A DNA stretch of 39,788 nucleotides from Flavobacteriaceae bacterium (lineage in GTDB: Bacteria > Bacteroidota > Bacteroidia > Flavobacteriales > Flavobacteriaceae): positions 2,680,953 to 2,720,740 of the forward strand of contig CP070778.1 of the NCBI GenBank assembly GCA_020346245.1, written 5' to 3'. The position numbers were made by a program, and so were the translations under genes. The notes below the pieces were generated by a model, which saw only the letters and a program-made list of their open reading frames with translations, had not been told where the DNA came from and searched no databases. Below are positions 8,208 to 17,295 of the stretch, piece by piece; position 1 is the first letter of the stretch, and each line of letters starts with the position of its first letter.

Positions 8208-9176
8208 CTATTCTTCCGGGTTTTTTGTAGCAGGGTCCTCCTCCGGGACCTCATATTCTTTTTGTTTTTTACCAAAAACAGATACATTTACATAGCGTTT
8301 AGGATTTAAACGAAAATCCTGAAGAAGCAGGTCTAATTCTTTGGAAGCTTCAGACAAATTGTTGTACAGCTCCTCATTATTTACCAGTTTACCAAGCGTA
8401 CCTTCACCACTTTCAATTTTAGCCAACATTCTGTCCATATTGCTTATGGTAGCTTCTAAACTTCTTATTGTATTAGACAAACCTACCTCAGCAATTGAAT
8501 CTGAGAGTACAGAAAAATTAGTGGTAATAGTATTAATATTTGTAATTGAACTGTCTAATTTATTTTTATTATCTGCCAATAAGGTATTAAGCGTTGCTGC
8601 ACTAGATTGAAAACTTTGGACTGTAACGTTAAGACCCTGGATACTTTCGCGTAAACTCCTCTTTGTCTCTTCATCCAGGACATCATTGAAATTTATTAAT
8701 AAAGAATCTGCATTGGACACTGCACCTTCAATTTTGGACTGCAAGGGAGCTAATTTTTGCTGTAATAAATCTGTTACACCGGGTTTAATATTAGAGGTCA
8801 GGGTGTCACCGGATTTGGCGGCCGGAGCACCGTCAAAAACCGGATTAATTTGAATTCCTTTTCCCCCGATAATTCCTGTATCATAGAGCTCTGCAATACT
8901 GTTTCTTGAAAATTCGAAATCACTGTCCACAGAAAAAGTTACCAAAAGGTTACCACTCGCATTTTTAAAGGTGATATTGTTCACATTACCCACATTTAAT
9001 CCGTTTATAGATACCTGTGTGCCTGGTTGCAACCCACCAACATGGCTGTAAATTGCGTAAAAGATTTTGCTATTATTAAATAAAGGAGTTGCTTTTAGAA
9101 AACTATAACCCATTACAAACAGTAATATACCCCCTAGAACGATTATTCCTGTTTTAATTTCTCTGGATAGCTTCAA
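8208..9176 (-). CDS. MCE/MlaD family protein (phospholipid transport)
   Basis: A 322-residue protein with one N-terminal membrane helix (about 8-28, TGIIVLGGILLFVMGYSFL), an MCE domain at about 38-118 (VGGLQPGTQVSINGLNVGNV is the typical first part, IIGGKGIQI the end) and a long helical tail to about 295 with repeated NTIRSLEATISN-like coiled-coil segments, then an acidic end. MCE proteins form hexameric rings or tunnels that move lipids between inner and outer membrane. No MlaE permease or MlaF ATPase is adjacent, so these must lie elsewhere if they exist. It sits between an amidase and the Fe-S module, 55 bases after the amidase gene. A TAATTTTG box at 9206-9199 may give it its own promoter. 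Confidence 0.9.
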   Translation of the reverse strand: MKLSREIKTGIIVLGGILLFVMGYSFLKATPLFNNSKIFYAIYSHVGGLQPGTQVSINGLNVGNVNNITFKNASGNLLVTFSVDSDFEFSRNSIAELYDTGIIGGKGIQINPVFDGAPAAKSGDTLTSNIKPGVTDLLQQKLAPLQSKIEGAVSNADSLLINFNDVLDEETKRSLRESIQGLNVTVQSFQSSAATLNTLLADNKNKLDSSITNINTITTNFSVLSDSIAEVGLSNTIRSLEATISNMDRMLAKIESGEGTLGKLVNNEELYNNLSEASKELDLLLQDFRLNPKRYVNVSVFGKKQKEYEVPEEDPATKNPEE

Positions 9177-9198
9177 ACGACTAGATTTAAATTACAAA

Positions 9199-9206
9199 CA
9201 AAATTA
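9199..9206 (-). promoter_or_regulatory. candidate -7 promoter box (TAATTTTG) for the mlaD-like gene
   Basis: Exact TAnnTTTG match on the minus strand, 22 bases upstream of the mlaD-like ATG in a 55-base gap. No -33 TTTG at 17-23 bases is seen. The same octamer stands before three other minus-strand genes in this window. Confidence 0.3.
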
Positions 9207-9231
9207 GAAATAAATTTCAGAAGACCTCCCA

Positions 9232-10659
9232 TTATTCTGAGACGTATTTCAAGGCCTCTGGAACAGGAATTCTTTTTCCATCCTTATAGGCCACAATAAA
9301 GGATGTAACATAGCCCTTGGCATCGGCATTGGCCTTATACAGTTTTGCCTGAGAATATGAATTGGTCTTTCCATACATATATCGCACCATGTTCTTATAC
9401 CGCTCTGTTGAGAGTGAACTCAAGCCATTAAACTCCTCTGAAAGTAAAGGCAAAACCTTTGAACTGGCTAATAATTGAACTTTAAATACCACTTCCGAGT
9501 CCGAAACAACTTCTTCTTTCTTTACTTCTTCTTTAGGCTCGTCAACCTTTTGGGTAACAATAGGCTCTTCAGTAATAGGCGTGGCTTTTTCATTTACCGC
9601 TTCCACAGCCACCGCATCCTTTACTAAAGGTTTAGTTTCTTCATTAACCTTGCCTTCCTCAGATTGATTTACAGTAATAGCAGCAGCTTCAGTCGGAGGT
9701 AAATCAGTAGAAGCTACAGCAATTGGTTCCTTAATTTCTTTTTTCGCAGCTTCCTTTTGGGCTTCAGTAGCTTGTATTTGCCCTTCTTCGGGATCCAGCA
9801 CTGCAGCTGTCTCGACAACCGGATTATCCTCTGTATTATTTGTCGCAGCTATTTCATTGTATGGAGCAGCGTCTTCCAGATTAAACCTGGTATTGTTTTT
9901 ATAATTAATTATGGCATCTGCAATAGCAGTGCCCATTTCGTCCTGGCCCTTTTTAGAATTTAAGTATACTCCTTCTGACTTATTAGTAAGAAACCCTGTT
10001 TCTATTAAAACACTGGGCATAAAAGTTTGATGGAGAACAATAAAACCGGCTTGCTTAACCTTTCGGTCGTTGCGTCTTAGATTGTTAGAAAAATTATCCT
10101 GCATCATTTTTCCAAGCATAATGCTTTGATCCAAAAACTCTTCCTGCATTATAGTTAAGCCTATTACGGATTCTGGGGAGTTAATATCATAGGCGGCATA
10201 ACGTGTTTCGTAATTATCTTCGAGATAGATCACGGAGTTTTCCTTTTTTGCTATCTCAAAATTCTGTTTGTTTGCATGTAACCCCAGGACAAATGTCCCG
10301 GCTCCATTAGCGTCTGAAGTGTGTGAGTCGCAATGCACAGATACGAAAAGGTCTGCATTTGCCTTGTTTGCAATTTCTCCTCTAACGTAGAGATCTACAA
10401 ATGAATCATCTTTCCTTGTATAGATGACTTTAATGTCCGGATGGGATTCTAATTTCCTTCCAACATTTAAAACAATATTCAAAGCAATATTTTTTTCCAT
10501 ATAACCATTTCCCAGGTTACCGGGGTCATGACCGCCATGGCCTGCATCTAATACAACCGTAAATTGATCAGTTTGTGGTAATACATCACTTTCATTATAG
10601 GAGCATAACAAGAAAAATGCTATGGCCAGGGGAATGAAAAAAAACTTATTCAACCTCAT
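9232..10659 (-). CDS. N-acetylmuramoyl-L-alanine amidase with SPOR-like C-terminal domain
   Basis: A 475-residue amidase_3 enzyme that cuts the amide bond between MurNAc and the stem peptide, as in daughter-cell separation. An N-terminal hydrophobic segment (residues 5-20) ends in a Cys that could be lipidated. The catalytic domain at about 33-250 shows VVLDAGHGGHDPG (zinc ligand H41), E55, SVHCDSH (H109) and VLIETGFLTN with the catalytic Glu. Residues about 260-390 are a Glu/Ala/Pro/Val/Thr-rich disordered linker. Residues about 390-475 (VFKVQLLASS ... GKTNSYSQAKLYKANADAKG ... AYKDGKRI) form a SPOR-like domain, which binds denuded glycan at the septum. The gene is divergent from lptD and has a good promoter at 10757-10789. 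Confidence 0.92.
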   Translation of the reverse strand: MRLNKFFFIPLAIAFFLLCSYNESDVLPQTDQFTVVLDAGHGGHDPGNLGNGYMEKNIALNIVLNVGRKLESHPDIKVIYTRKDDSFVDLYVRGEIANKANADLFVSVHCDSHTSDANGAGTFVLGLHANKQNFEIAKKENSVIYLEDNYETRYAAYDINSPESVIGLTIMQEEFLDQSIMLGKMMQDNFSNNLRRNDRKVKQAGFIVLHQTFMPSVLIETGFLTNKSEGVYLNSKKGQDEMGTAIADAIINYKNNTRFNLEDAAPYNEIAATNNTEDNPVVETAAVLDPEEGQIQATEAQKEAAKKEIKEPIAVASTDLPPTEAAAITVNQSEEGKVNEETKPLVKDAVAVEAVNEKATPITEEPIVTQKVDEPKEEVKKEEVVSDSEVVFKVQLLASSKVLPLLSEEFNGLSSLSTERYKNMVRYMYGKTNSYSQAKLYKANADAKGYVTSFIVAYKDGKRIPVPEALKYVSE

Positions 10660-10756
10660 TTCTTTATAGTTATATTTTAGAGAAAATGGAACACTAGTAA
10701 TGACATTATATTTTTTCCCAAGTTAAAAAACTTATGGATTTATTCATTTTAGAAAT

Positions 10757-10789
10757 CAAAATTACAATAATCGTTTTTCGCCTGCCAAA
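10757..10789 (-). promoter_or_regulatory. Bacteroidota-type promoter for the amidase gene
   Basis: On the minus strand TTTG (10789-10786) is followed after 21 bases by TAATTTTG (10764-10757). This fits the known flavobacterial pattern TTTG-N17-23-TAnnTTTG. It lies 97 bases upstream of the amidase ATG, giving a 5' leader of about 90 bases. Confidence 0.6.
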
Positions 10790-10858
10790 AGGGTTTTAAT
10801 AGCATTTGCTATGGTTAAATTTATTGTAATGTGCTACAAGCAGACCAAAAAATATATG

Positions 10859-10866
10859 TAAGTTTG
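10859..10866 (+). promoter_or_regulatory. candidate -7 promoter box (TAAGTTTG) for lptD
   Basis: Exact TAnnTTTG match, 47 bases before the TTG start of lptD. No clear -33 TTTG at the right distance is visible, so support is partial. Confidence 0.4.
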
Positions 10867-10913
10867 ACTACCAAAAACGAAGCCTTACCGTTACAAAAAT
10901 AGGATTTATCGCT

Positions 10914-13613
10914 TTGCAATCAAATAAACATTCTCTACTTTTCTTATTACTGCTTATCATTGGCGTTATTCCCCTCTCTGCGCAGGAAGATTTGGTGAGG
11001 CCCTTACCTATTAAAGCTGTGGGAGATACTATATCTGCGCCACTCATGCCTGTTCCTGTAGTATTAGATACAGTACAGACAGACTCTATACAGACAGATT
11101 CAATTAATGGCAAAGAGGGTTTTTTAACGGATAAAATTAAATACAAGGCTAAGGATTATGTTAAATTAAGTCAGAAGGACCAAAAAATTTACCTCTACAA
11201 TGAAGCTGAAATTTATTATCAGGACACAGAATTAAAAGCCGGTGTAATCATAATGGATTACGTTAAAAATGAAGTATATGCAGGGCGTTTGAGAGATTCA
11301 CTGGGTAATTATTCACAAACCCCTTATTTTAAACAAGGTGAAAACGTGGTAATCCCCGATTCTATCCGATTTAATTTTGATACACAAAAAGCTTTGATTT
11401 GGAATTCCAGAACGGAACAGCAAGCAGGCTTAGGCCAACTTGGATCTGATGCCATGAAGGTTTATGCGTCCATTACAAAAAAGGAGAACGATTCGGTTTA
11501 TTTTTTAAGTGAAGGAAAACTAACTACTTCCAAAGACACGATAAACCCGGATTATTACATCAGGGTGAGGAAGGCAAAGTTTGTTCCAAAGAAAAAGGTT
11601 ATAGCCGGATTTAGTAATATTTATATTGCCGATGTCCCCACCCCAATAGCGATGCCTTTTGCTTATTTTCCTTTGACTTCAGGCAGAACTGCAGGTGTAA
11701 TGATGCCTACATTTGGAAACGACCCGGATAGGGGTTACTTTCTGCAAAATTTAGGTTATTATGTCCCAATCAATGATTATGTGGACCTTACCCTAACCGG
11801 CGACCTTTACACGAATGGCAGCTGGGGTTTCAGAACACAATCTGTTTATTCCAAACGCTATAAATTCAGAGGAAATTTTAATTTCAGGTATGAAAATCAG
11901 GTTACCAGTCAAAAGGGTTTTGATGATTACAGCCGTGGTACTATTTATAATATTCAAATTGCACATACTCAGGATTCGAAGGCCAATCCGAATTCCAGGT
12001 TGTCAGCATCTGTAAACCTTGGTAGTAGTCAGTATTACCGGAATTCTCTACTACAACAAAATTTACCAAATACTCAAATCAATAACCTGTCTTCATCCAT
12101 TTCCTATTCCAGAACATTTCCGGCTTATCCTTCTGTAAATGTCAGTTTGACCGCAACTCATAATCAAAATACCAATACGGACGCGGTAGATTTAACACTT
12201 CCAACATTGCAAGGTAGTATTGAGCGGATATTCCCTTTTGCCAAAAAGGACGGCATAAAAAAAGGGGCAATACAGAATGTTAATTTTCAATACGACCTTA
12301 ATGCCCGAAACAGTATTAAAACCAATTCTGATGATTTTTTAACGGCTAAAATGTTCGATGATGCCAAAGTTGGCGCCAGACACAGAATCCCTATAAGCAC
12401 AAATTTTAAAGTCGCCAAATATTTTAGCTTAAGCTTAGGTGGCAATTATGAAGATGTATGGACCCTGGAAACTTATAATCAGCGTTTTGATGCGGAAACG
12501 CAGGAAGTAGTTACCGATACAATTAAAGGTTTTGACCGTTTTAATCAATACAGTTTAAGCAGTAGTTTAGGAACAACTGTTTATGGTACATTTAATTTTG
12601 GAGAGGATAAAAAAATACAGGCTATCCGTCATATTATGAGACCCTCTGTAAGTTATGGGTGGGCACCCTCTTTTGATCAATACTATGACGAATATATAAA
12701 TGGGGTTACCGGAGACACCATTGAGTATACACGTTTTCAAAATACCTTATACGGTGCTCCCAGAAGCGGTAAGTCAAGTGCTTTGAGTTTCTCGCTTGCA
12801 AATACTCTCGAAGCCAAAGTACGGGATAAGGATTCCACGGCATTGGAGCCCAAGAAGGTAATGTTGCTTAACAGTTTTAATTTGTCTACAGGTTATAATT
12901 TCCAGGCAGATTCTCTTAACTTAAGTCCGGTAGCCCTGACCGGGGGTACAAATATTCTGGATAATAAAATGTCCATAAACTTTGGAGCCAATCTGGATCC
13001 TTATGCCATAGACAATAATGGCAGGCGTATAAATACTTTTAACATAAATAACGGTGGAAGCCTGTTCAGGCTCACCTCTGCCCGGGCTAACTTAAGTTAT
13101 TCTTTGAGTAGTAAAGATTTTCAACCCGTCAAAGACCGAAAAGAATACCCCACAGAAGGTGACGCATATGTCGCGGCTAGTGGAGGTAGGACTGATGACC
13201 TTTTTGGGAAAGCAAATAATTTTGATGAAAGCAGATTTGATGACGTAGATGATAGAGATGTTGAGAATCCTATTTATCAAAATAAAATTGAATGGGACCT
13301 GAGGCTACAATATGCAGTCACCTATAGCAATAGTGCCAGACAGAATGAAATTTCCAATAATTCGCTGATGTTTTCGGGAGATATTACACTATCTCCCGGC
13401 TGGGAGGTTGGTGTGTCCTCTGGTTATGACTTTGTGAACAAAGGATTTACTGTAACGCAGCTTCGATTTAGACGCGATCTAAAGAGTTTTAAATTAAATT
13501 TTGACTGGACCCCATTCGGTGACTTTGAAAGATGGTACTTTTTTATAGGGATTAAAAGCTCAATTCTAAAAGATCTGAAATGGGAAAACAGAAGTCAGCC
13601 ACCACCAAGGTAG
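10914..13613 (+). CDS. lptD: LPS-assembly outer membrane protein LptD
   Basis: An 899-residue protein that inserts LPS into the outer leaflet of the outer membrane. After a signal peptide (about 1-23, ending SAQ), residues about 55-230 form the OstA/LptA-like beta-jellyroll (YLYNEAEIYYQDTELKAG...IMDY), followed by the conserved PIAMPFAYFPLTSGRTAGVMMP segment and a large beta-barrel to the end. There is no cysteine in the protein. The start is TTG at 10914: no ATG, GTG or other TTG occurs in frame back to the TAA at 10827-10829. Its usual partner LptE is not adjacent. ridA follows 73 bases later. Confidence 0.92.
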   Translation: MQSNKHSLLFLLLLIIGVIPLSAQEDLVRPLPIKAVGDTISAPLMPVPVVLDTVQTDSIQTDSINGKEGFLTDKIKYKAKDYVKLSQKDQKIYLYNEAEIYYQDTELKAGVIIMDYVKNEVYAGRLRDSLGNYSQTPYFKQGENVVIPDSIRFNFDTQKALIWNSRTEQQAGLGQLGSDAMKVYASITKKENDSVYFLSEGKLTTSKDTINPDYYIRVRKAKFVPKKKVIAGFSNIYIADVPTPIAMPFAYFPLTSGRTAGVMMPTFGNDPDRGYFLQNLGYYVPINDYVDLTLTGDLYTNGSWGFRTQSVYSKRYKFRGNFNFRYENQVTSQKGFDDYSRGTIYNIQIAHTQDSKANPNSRLSASVNLGSSQYYRNSLLQQNLPNTQINNLSSSISYSRTFPAYPSVNVSLTATHNQNTNTDAVDLTLPTLQGSIERIFPFAKKDGIKKGAIQNVNFQYDLNARNSIKTNSDDFLTAKMFDDAKVGARHRIPISTNFKVAKYFSLSLGGNYEDVWTLETYNQRFDAETQEVVTDTIKGFDRFNQYSLSSSLGTTVYGTFNFGEDKKIQAIRHIMRPSVSYGWAPSFDQYYDEYINGVTGDTIEYTRFQNTLYGAPRSGKSSALSFSLANTLEAKVRDKDSTALEPKKVMLLNSFNLSTGYNFQADSLNLSPVALTGGTNILDNKMSINFGANLDPYAIDNNGRRINTFNINNGGSLFRLTSARANLSYSLSSKDFQPVKDRKEYPTEGDAYVAASGGRTDDLFGKANNFDESRFDDVDDRDVENPIYQNKIEWDLRLQYAVTYSNSARQNEISNNSLMFSGDITLSPGWEVGVSSGYDFVNKGFTVTQLRFRRDLKSFKLNFDWTPFGDFERWYFFIGIKSSILKDLKWENRSQPPPR

Positions 13614-13686
13614 ACGAAAAATACAAAATGACATCTTTATAATACTCCTATTTTTTTTACACTGTTTAAACGAATAAAGCTATACC

Positions 13687-14067
13687 ATGAAAAAAATTAT
13701 AAATACCTCTAAAGCCCCTGCTCCTATCGGGCCCTATAATCAGGCTGTTCTATGTAATAATACATTGTATATTTCCGGGCAAATTCCATTAGACCCCTCA
13801 AATGGCCAACTCATTGAAGATGACATAAAGAAGGAAACGCTTCAATGCATGAAAAATCTTAGGGCAATACTCGAAGCCGCAGATATGTCTTTTAAGGATG
13901 TAGTAAAGGCTACCATCTTTGTTAAGGATATGAATAGCTTTTCAGACGTTAATGAAGTATATGGTTCTTTCTTCAATCCTGAATCAGCGCCTGCGAGAGA
14001 GACTGTTGAAGTCTCAAATCTTCCAAAATTTGTAAATGTGGAGATTTCTATGATCGCTGTCAGATAG
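13687..14067 (+). CDS. ridA: RidA family 2-iminobutanoate/2-iminopropanoate deaminase
   Basis: A 126-residue protein of full family length. RidA hydrolyses reactive enamines and imines released by PLP enzymes such as threonine dehydratase, protecting other PLP enzymes. Seen: N-terminal KAPAPIGPYNQAV, YISGQIPLDP, the middle MKNLRAILEAA, VVKATIFVKDM and the C-terminal SAPARETVEVSNLPK with the substrate-carboxylate-binding Arg, then VEISMIAV. It forms cytosolic trimers. It follows lptD on the same strand. Its last eight bases overlap the 3' end of the convergent kinase gene. Confidence 0.93.
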   Translation: MKKIINTSKAPAPIGPYNQAVLCNNTLYISGQIPLDPSNGQLIEDDIKKETLQCMKNLRAILEAADMSFKDVVKATIFVKDMNSFSDVNEVYGSFFNPESAPARETVEVSNLPKFVNVEISMIAVR

Positions 14068-14911
14068 TTTCCTGGTGAAATTCTACCAGCCCTTCAATTG
14101 GTCTTTGGCGAATAACCCCTACTATCAAATCATTTCTCTCAAGTACTGCAACTAATTCGTCTTTAAGGAAATAGGCAATACTTCCAACAAAATTAATTGG
14201 AACTTTGGTAGCCAACTCAAATTGCATGATGTAGTTGTTTACAAACTGTTGAAGTCCTTTGTCTATAACCCCCTTGCAATAAGAGTGATCCTTATTTTCA
14301 ATCAGGAATCTCGCAAATGTGGCCAAATACGTATTGGGATTTGGTTGCTTGTAAAGGTTTTCCTTGATAACGTCGGCATCAAGATCGTACTCTTTGTCAA
14401 ATTTAATTCCAAGGTCTTGAGGCATTTTGTGAAAATAGTAGTCACGAATTAATTTCCTTCCGAAAAAATTACCACTTCCATCATCCATGGGAATGTATCC
14501 CAGAGAAGTCACTTTTTGAAACAATTGATGACCGTCATAATAGCTGCAATTTGAACCTGTTCCTAAAATACAGACGATTCCCTGATGTCCAATTTTGGTG
14601 GTAGAATAGATAGCGGCAAAAGTATCTTCTTTAACCTCCGCCTTAGCATTTGGAAAAAAGGATTTAAAAATTTTCTTTAGAAAGTTTTTCATCCTGTCTG
14701 TACCGCAACCGGCACCGTAAAAATAAAGTCGGCTAACTTTCTCTTTATTTTTTGACAACTCAAAATTATTGGCCAGCCTGTCTTCTATGACTTCCCGGGT
14801 CAAAACTTCAGGACTTAATCCCAATGTCTGGGTCATAAATAATTCTTTCCCTTTGTCATCTAAAGCAATCCAATCAGATTTTGTGGCACCGCTATCAACT
14901 ATTAAAATCAT
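14060..14911 (-). CDS. BadF/BadG-type ATPase, N-acetylglucosamine kinase-like
   Basis: A 283-residue ASKHA-fold kinase. Phosphate-1 loop IVDSGATKSDW (D6-x-G8-x-T10-K11), a central acidic KEDTFAAIYS near 94-103 and adenosine/phosphate loop GTGSNCSYYDG at 117-127, followed by DDGSGNFFGRKL at 143-154. This pattern is that of eukaryote-like GlcNAc kinases common in Bacteroidota. It would phosphorylate GlcNAc (or MurNAc-like amino sugars) at C6 for entry into amino-sugar metabolism. It lies downstream of gap behind a terminator hairpin that ends 12 bases before its ATG, so its expression may be separate or depend on read-through. Its 3' end overlaps ridA by eight bases. Substrate not proven. Confidence 0.8.
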   Translation of the reverse strand: MILIVDSGATKSDWIALDDKGKELFMTQTLGLSPEVLTREVIEDRLANNFELSKNKEKVSRLYFYGAGCGTDRMKNFLKKIFKSFFPNAKAEVKEDTFAAIYSTTKIGHQGIVCILGTGSNCSYYDGHQLFQKVTSLGYIPMDDGSGNFFGRKLIRDYYFHKMPQDLGIKFDKEYDLDADVIKENLYKQPNPNTYLATFARFLIENKDHSYCKGVIDKGLQQFVNNYIMQFELATKVPINFVGSIAYFLKDELVAVLERNDLIVGVIRQRPIEGLVEFHQETI

Positions 14912-14923
14912 AATTCTGTTATT

Positions 14924-14972
14924 AAAAAAGAATCCTCAAAATAAGCAAAACTTTGCTTACTTCGAGGATTCT
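14924..14972 (-). terminator. rho-independent terminator after gap
   Basis: On the minus strand AGAATCCTC (14972-14964) pairs with GAGGATTCT (14937-14929); inside it TAAGCAAA pairs with TTTGCTTA around a two-base loop, with a 4x4-type internal loop between the stems. A run of six T (14929-14924) follows. It ends 12 bases before the kinase ATG. Confidence 0.85.
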
Positions 14973-14991
14973 AACGTATAAAATTAATTAA

Positions 14992-15996
<1,005 letters not shown>

Positions 15997-16015
15997 TTAT
16001 TGTTTAAGATTAAAA

Positions 16016-17005
16016 CTATATAGTCATTATATCAGAAACCCTGATGAGTTCCTTATCAATTTTTGATTTTCCTTTTATGGCATCGCCTACCGGCGTAAAT
16101 GTAATTTGATTATCAACAATTCCTGCCATTAAATTTGTCTTACCCTCTAATAGCGCTTCAACAGACTTTACCCCCATCCTGCTGGCCAGTACCCTATCAA
16201 AACAAGAAGGGGCTCCACCACGCTGCATATGGCCAAGAACACACACCCGAACATCGTAAGCCGGAAGATTAGACTCTACAAATTCTTTTAGCTCATACAC
16301 ATTTTTACCTGTGGTTCTGTCACCTTCAGCTACTACCACAATACTGGAAGATTTTCCCCTGGCCTTACTGCGCGTTAAAGAATCGAGCAGCCTGTCTAAT
16401 CCCAAATTCTCCTCGGGAATAAGTATTTCTTCTGCACCTGCACCTACCCCTGAATTAAGGGCTATATGGCCTACATCTCTACCCATTACCTCTACGAAGA
16501 AGAGTCTATGGTGAGAACTTGCAGTATCTCTGATCTTATCAATTGCATCTACAACTGTGTTAAGGGCGGTATCAAAACCAAGCGTATATGTTGTTCCAAA
16601 TATGTCGTTATCTATTGTTCCGGGAATTCCAATAAAAGGCATTTTGTATTCTTCATAAAAAGCCAGGGCACCTGTAAAACTGCCATCACCCCCAATAACC
16701 ACAAATGCATCAATATTATTTGAAACCAACTGATCGTAAGCCTTCTTTCGGCCTTCTGCTGTCCTGAACTCGTCGCACCTGGCCGATTTAAGAACGGTTC
16801 CTCCTTTGTTAATAATATTATTCACACTACGGGCATTCATTTGAAGAAAGTCCCCTTCGATCATACCTTCATAACCCCTATAAATCCCAATGCAATCTTT
16901 CTTAAAATATGCACATGTACGTACTACAGACCTTATAGCTGCGTTCATACCGGGAGAATCACCTCCCGAAGTAAAGACCGCAATTTTTTTAATTTGTGAA
17001 TTCAT
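16016..17005 (-). CDS. pfkA: ATP-type 6-phosphofructokinase
   Basis: A 329-residue cytosolic enzyme that phosphorylates fructose 6-phosphate. It has FTSGGDSPGMNAAIR at the N-terminus, GGDGS at 105-109 (Gly at position 108, as in ATP users), PGTIDND at 128-134 with the catalytic Asp, and the substrate-binding EVMGRDVGHIAL segment. Length fits bacterial PfkA (about 320). A TAATTTTG box at 17030-17023 stands 17 bases before the ATG, and gap follows 22 bases after the stop. It lies next to a second phosphofructokinase with a PPi-type signature (17296-18498), separated by 290 bases. Confidence 0.96.
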   Translation of the reverse strand: MNSQIKKIAVFTSGGDSPGMNAAIRSVVRTCAYFKKDCIGIYRGYEGMIEGDFLQMNARSVNNIINKGGTVLKSARCDEFRTAEGRKKAYDQLVSNNIDAFVVIGGDGSFTGALAFYEEYKMPFIGIPGTIDNDIFGTTYTLGFDTALNTVVDAIDKIRDTASSHHRLFFVEVMGRDVGHIALNSGVGAGAEEILIPEENLGLDRLLDSLTRSKARGKSSSIVVVAEGDRTTGKNVYELKEFVESNLPAYDVRVCVLGHMQRGGAPSCFDRVLASRMGVKSVEALLEGKTNLMAGIVDNQITFTPVGDAIKGKSKIDKELIRVSDIMTI

Positions 17006-17295
17006 TAAAAAATTTAGAATTGCAAAATTACTAAACTTATTGCAGAAAATGAATTAGTAAAACCCATAATTTAACACATGATAACACCTCTAACGTTATA
17101 GTAGTAAAATTCCTTAGTATATCTGTAAAAAACCCTTATATACAGCTGTTTTGAGACGATCGTAATCTATAAAATGATAGCTGCCGCAATAAGGTAAAAT
17201 GCCATTCACAAATAAAATAACAAATCGCTATAAAAAAGTTATTTGCAATCCAATGCCAATACTAAACACTCAATAAATTTATTTAGATGGGGCCA
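17006..17295. other. 290-base gap between the two phosphofructokinase genes
   Basis: AT-rich with no coding potential that I trust. It contains a TAATTTTG box at 17023-17030 (minus) that would serve pfkA, and short perfect palindromes (TAACGTTA, CAGCTG, CGATCG) in the middle. No convincing terminator for the upstream gene was found; AATAAC and GTTATT at about 17219-17246 can pair, but the stem is weak. Confidence 0.5.
17023..17030 (-). promoter_or_regulatory. candidate -7 promoter box (TAATTTTG) for pfkA-gap
   Basis: Exact TAnnTTTG match on the minus strand, 17 bases upstream of the pfkA ATG. No TTTG at 17-23 bases upstream is visible. The leader would be very short. Confidence 0.35.

Larger units (their letters stand above)
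10660..10913. other. divergent intergenic region between the amidase gene and lptD
   Basis: 254 AT-rich bases with no gene. It holds a two-part promoter for the amidase (10757-10789, minus), a -7 box for lptD (10859-10866, plus) and a small dyad TAGCA-TT-TGCTA at 10800-10811, extended by flanking TTAA on both sides, located between the two promoters. The dyad could be an operator, but nothing in the window names its regulator. Confidence 0.6.
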
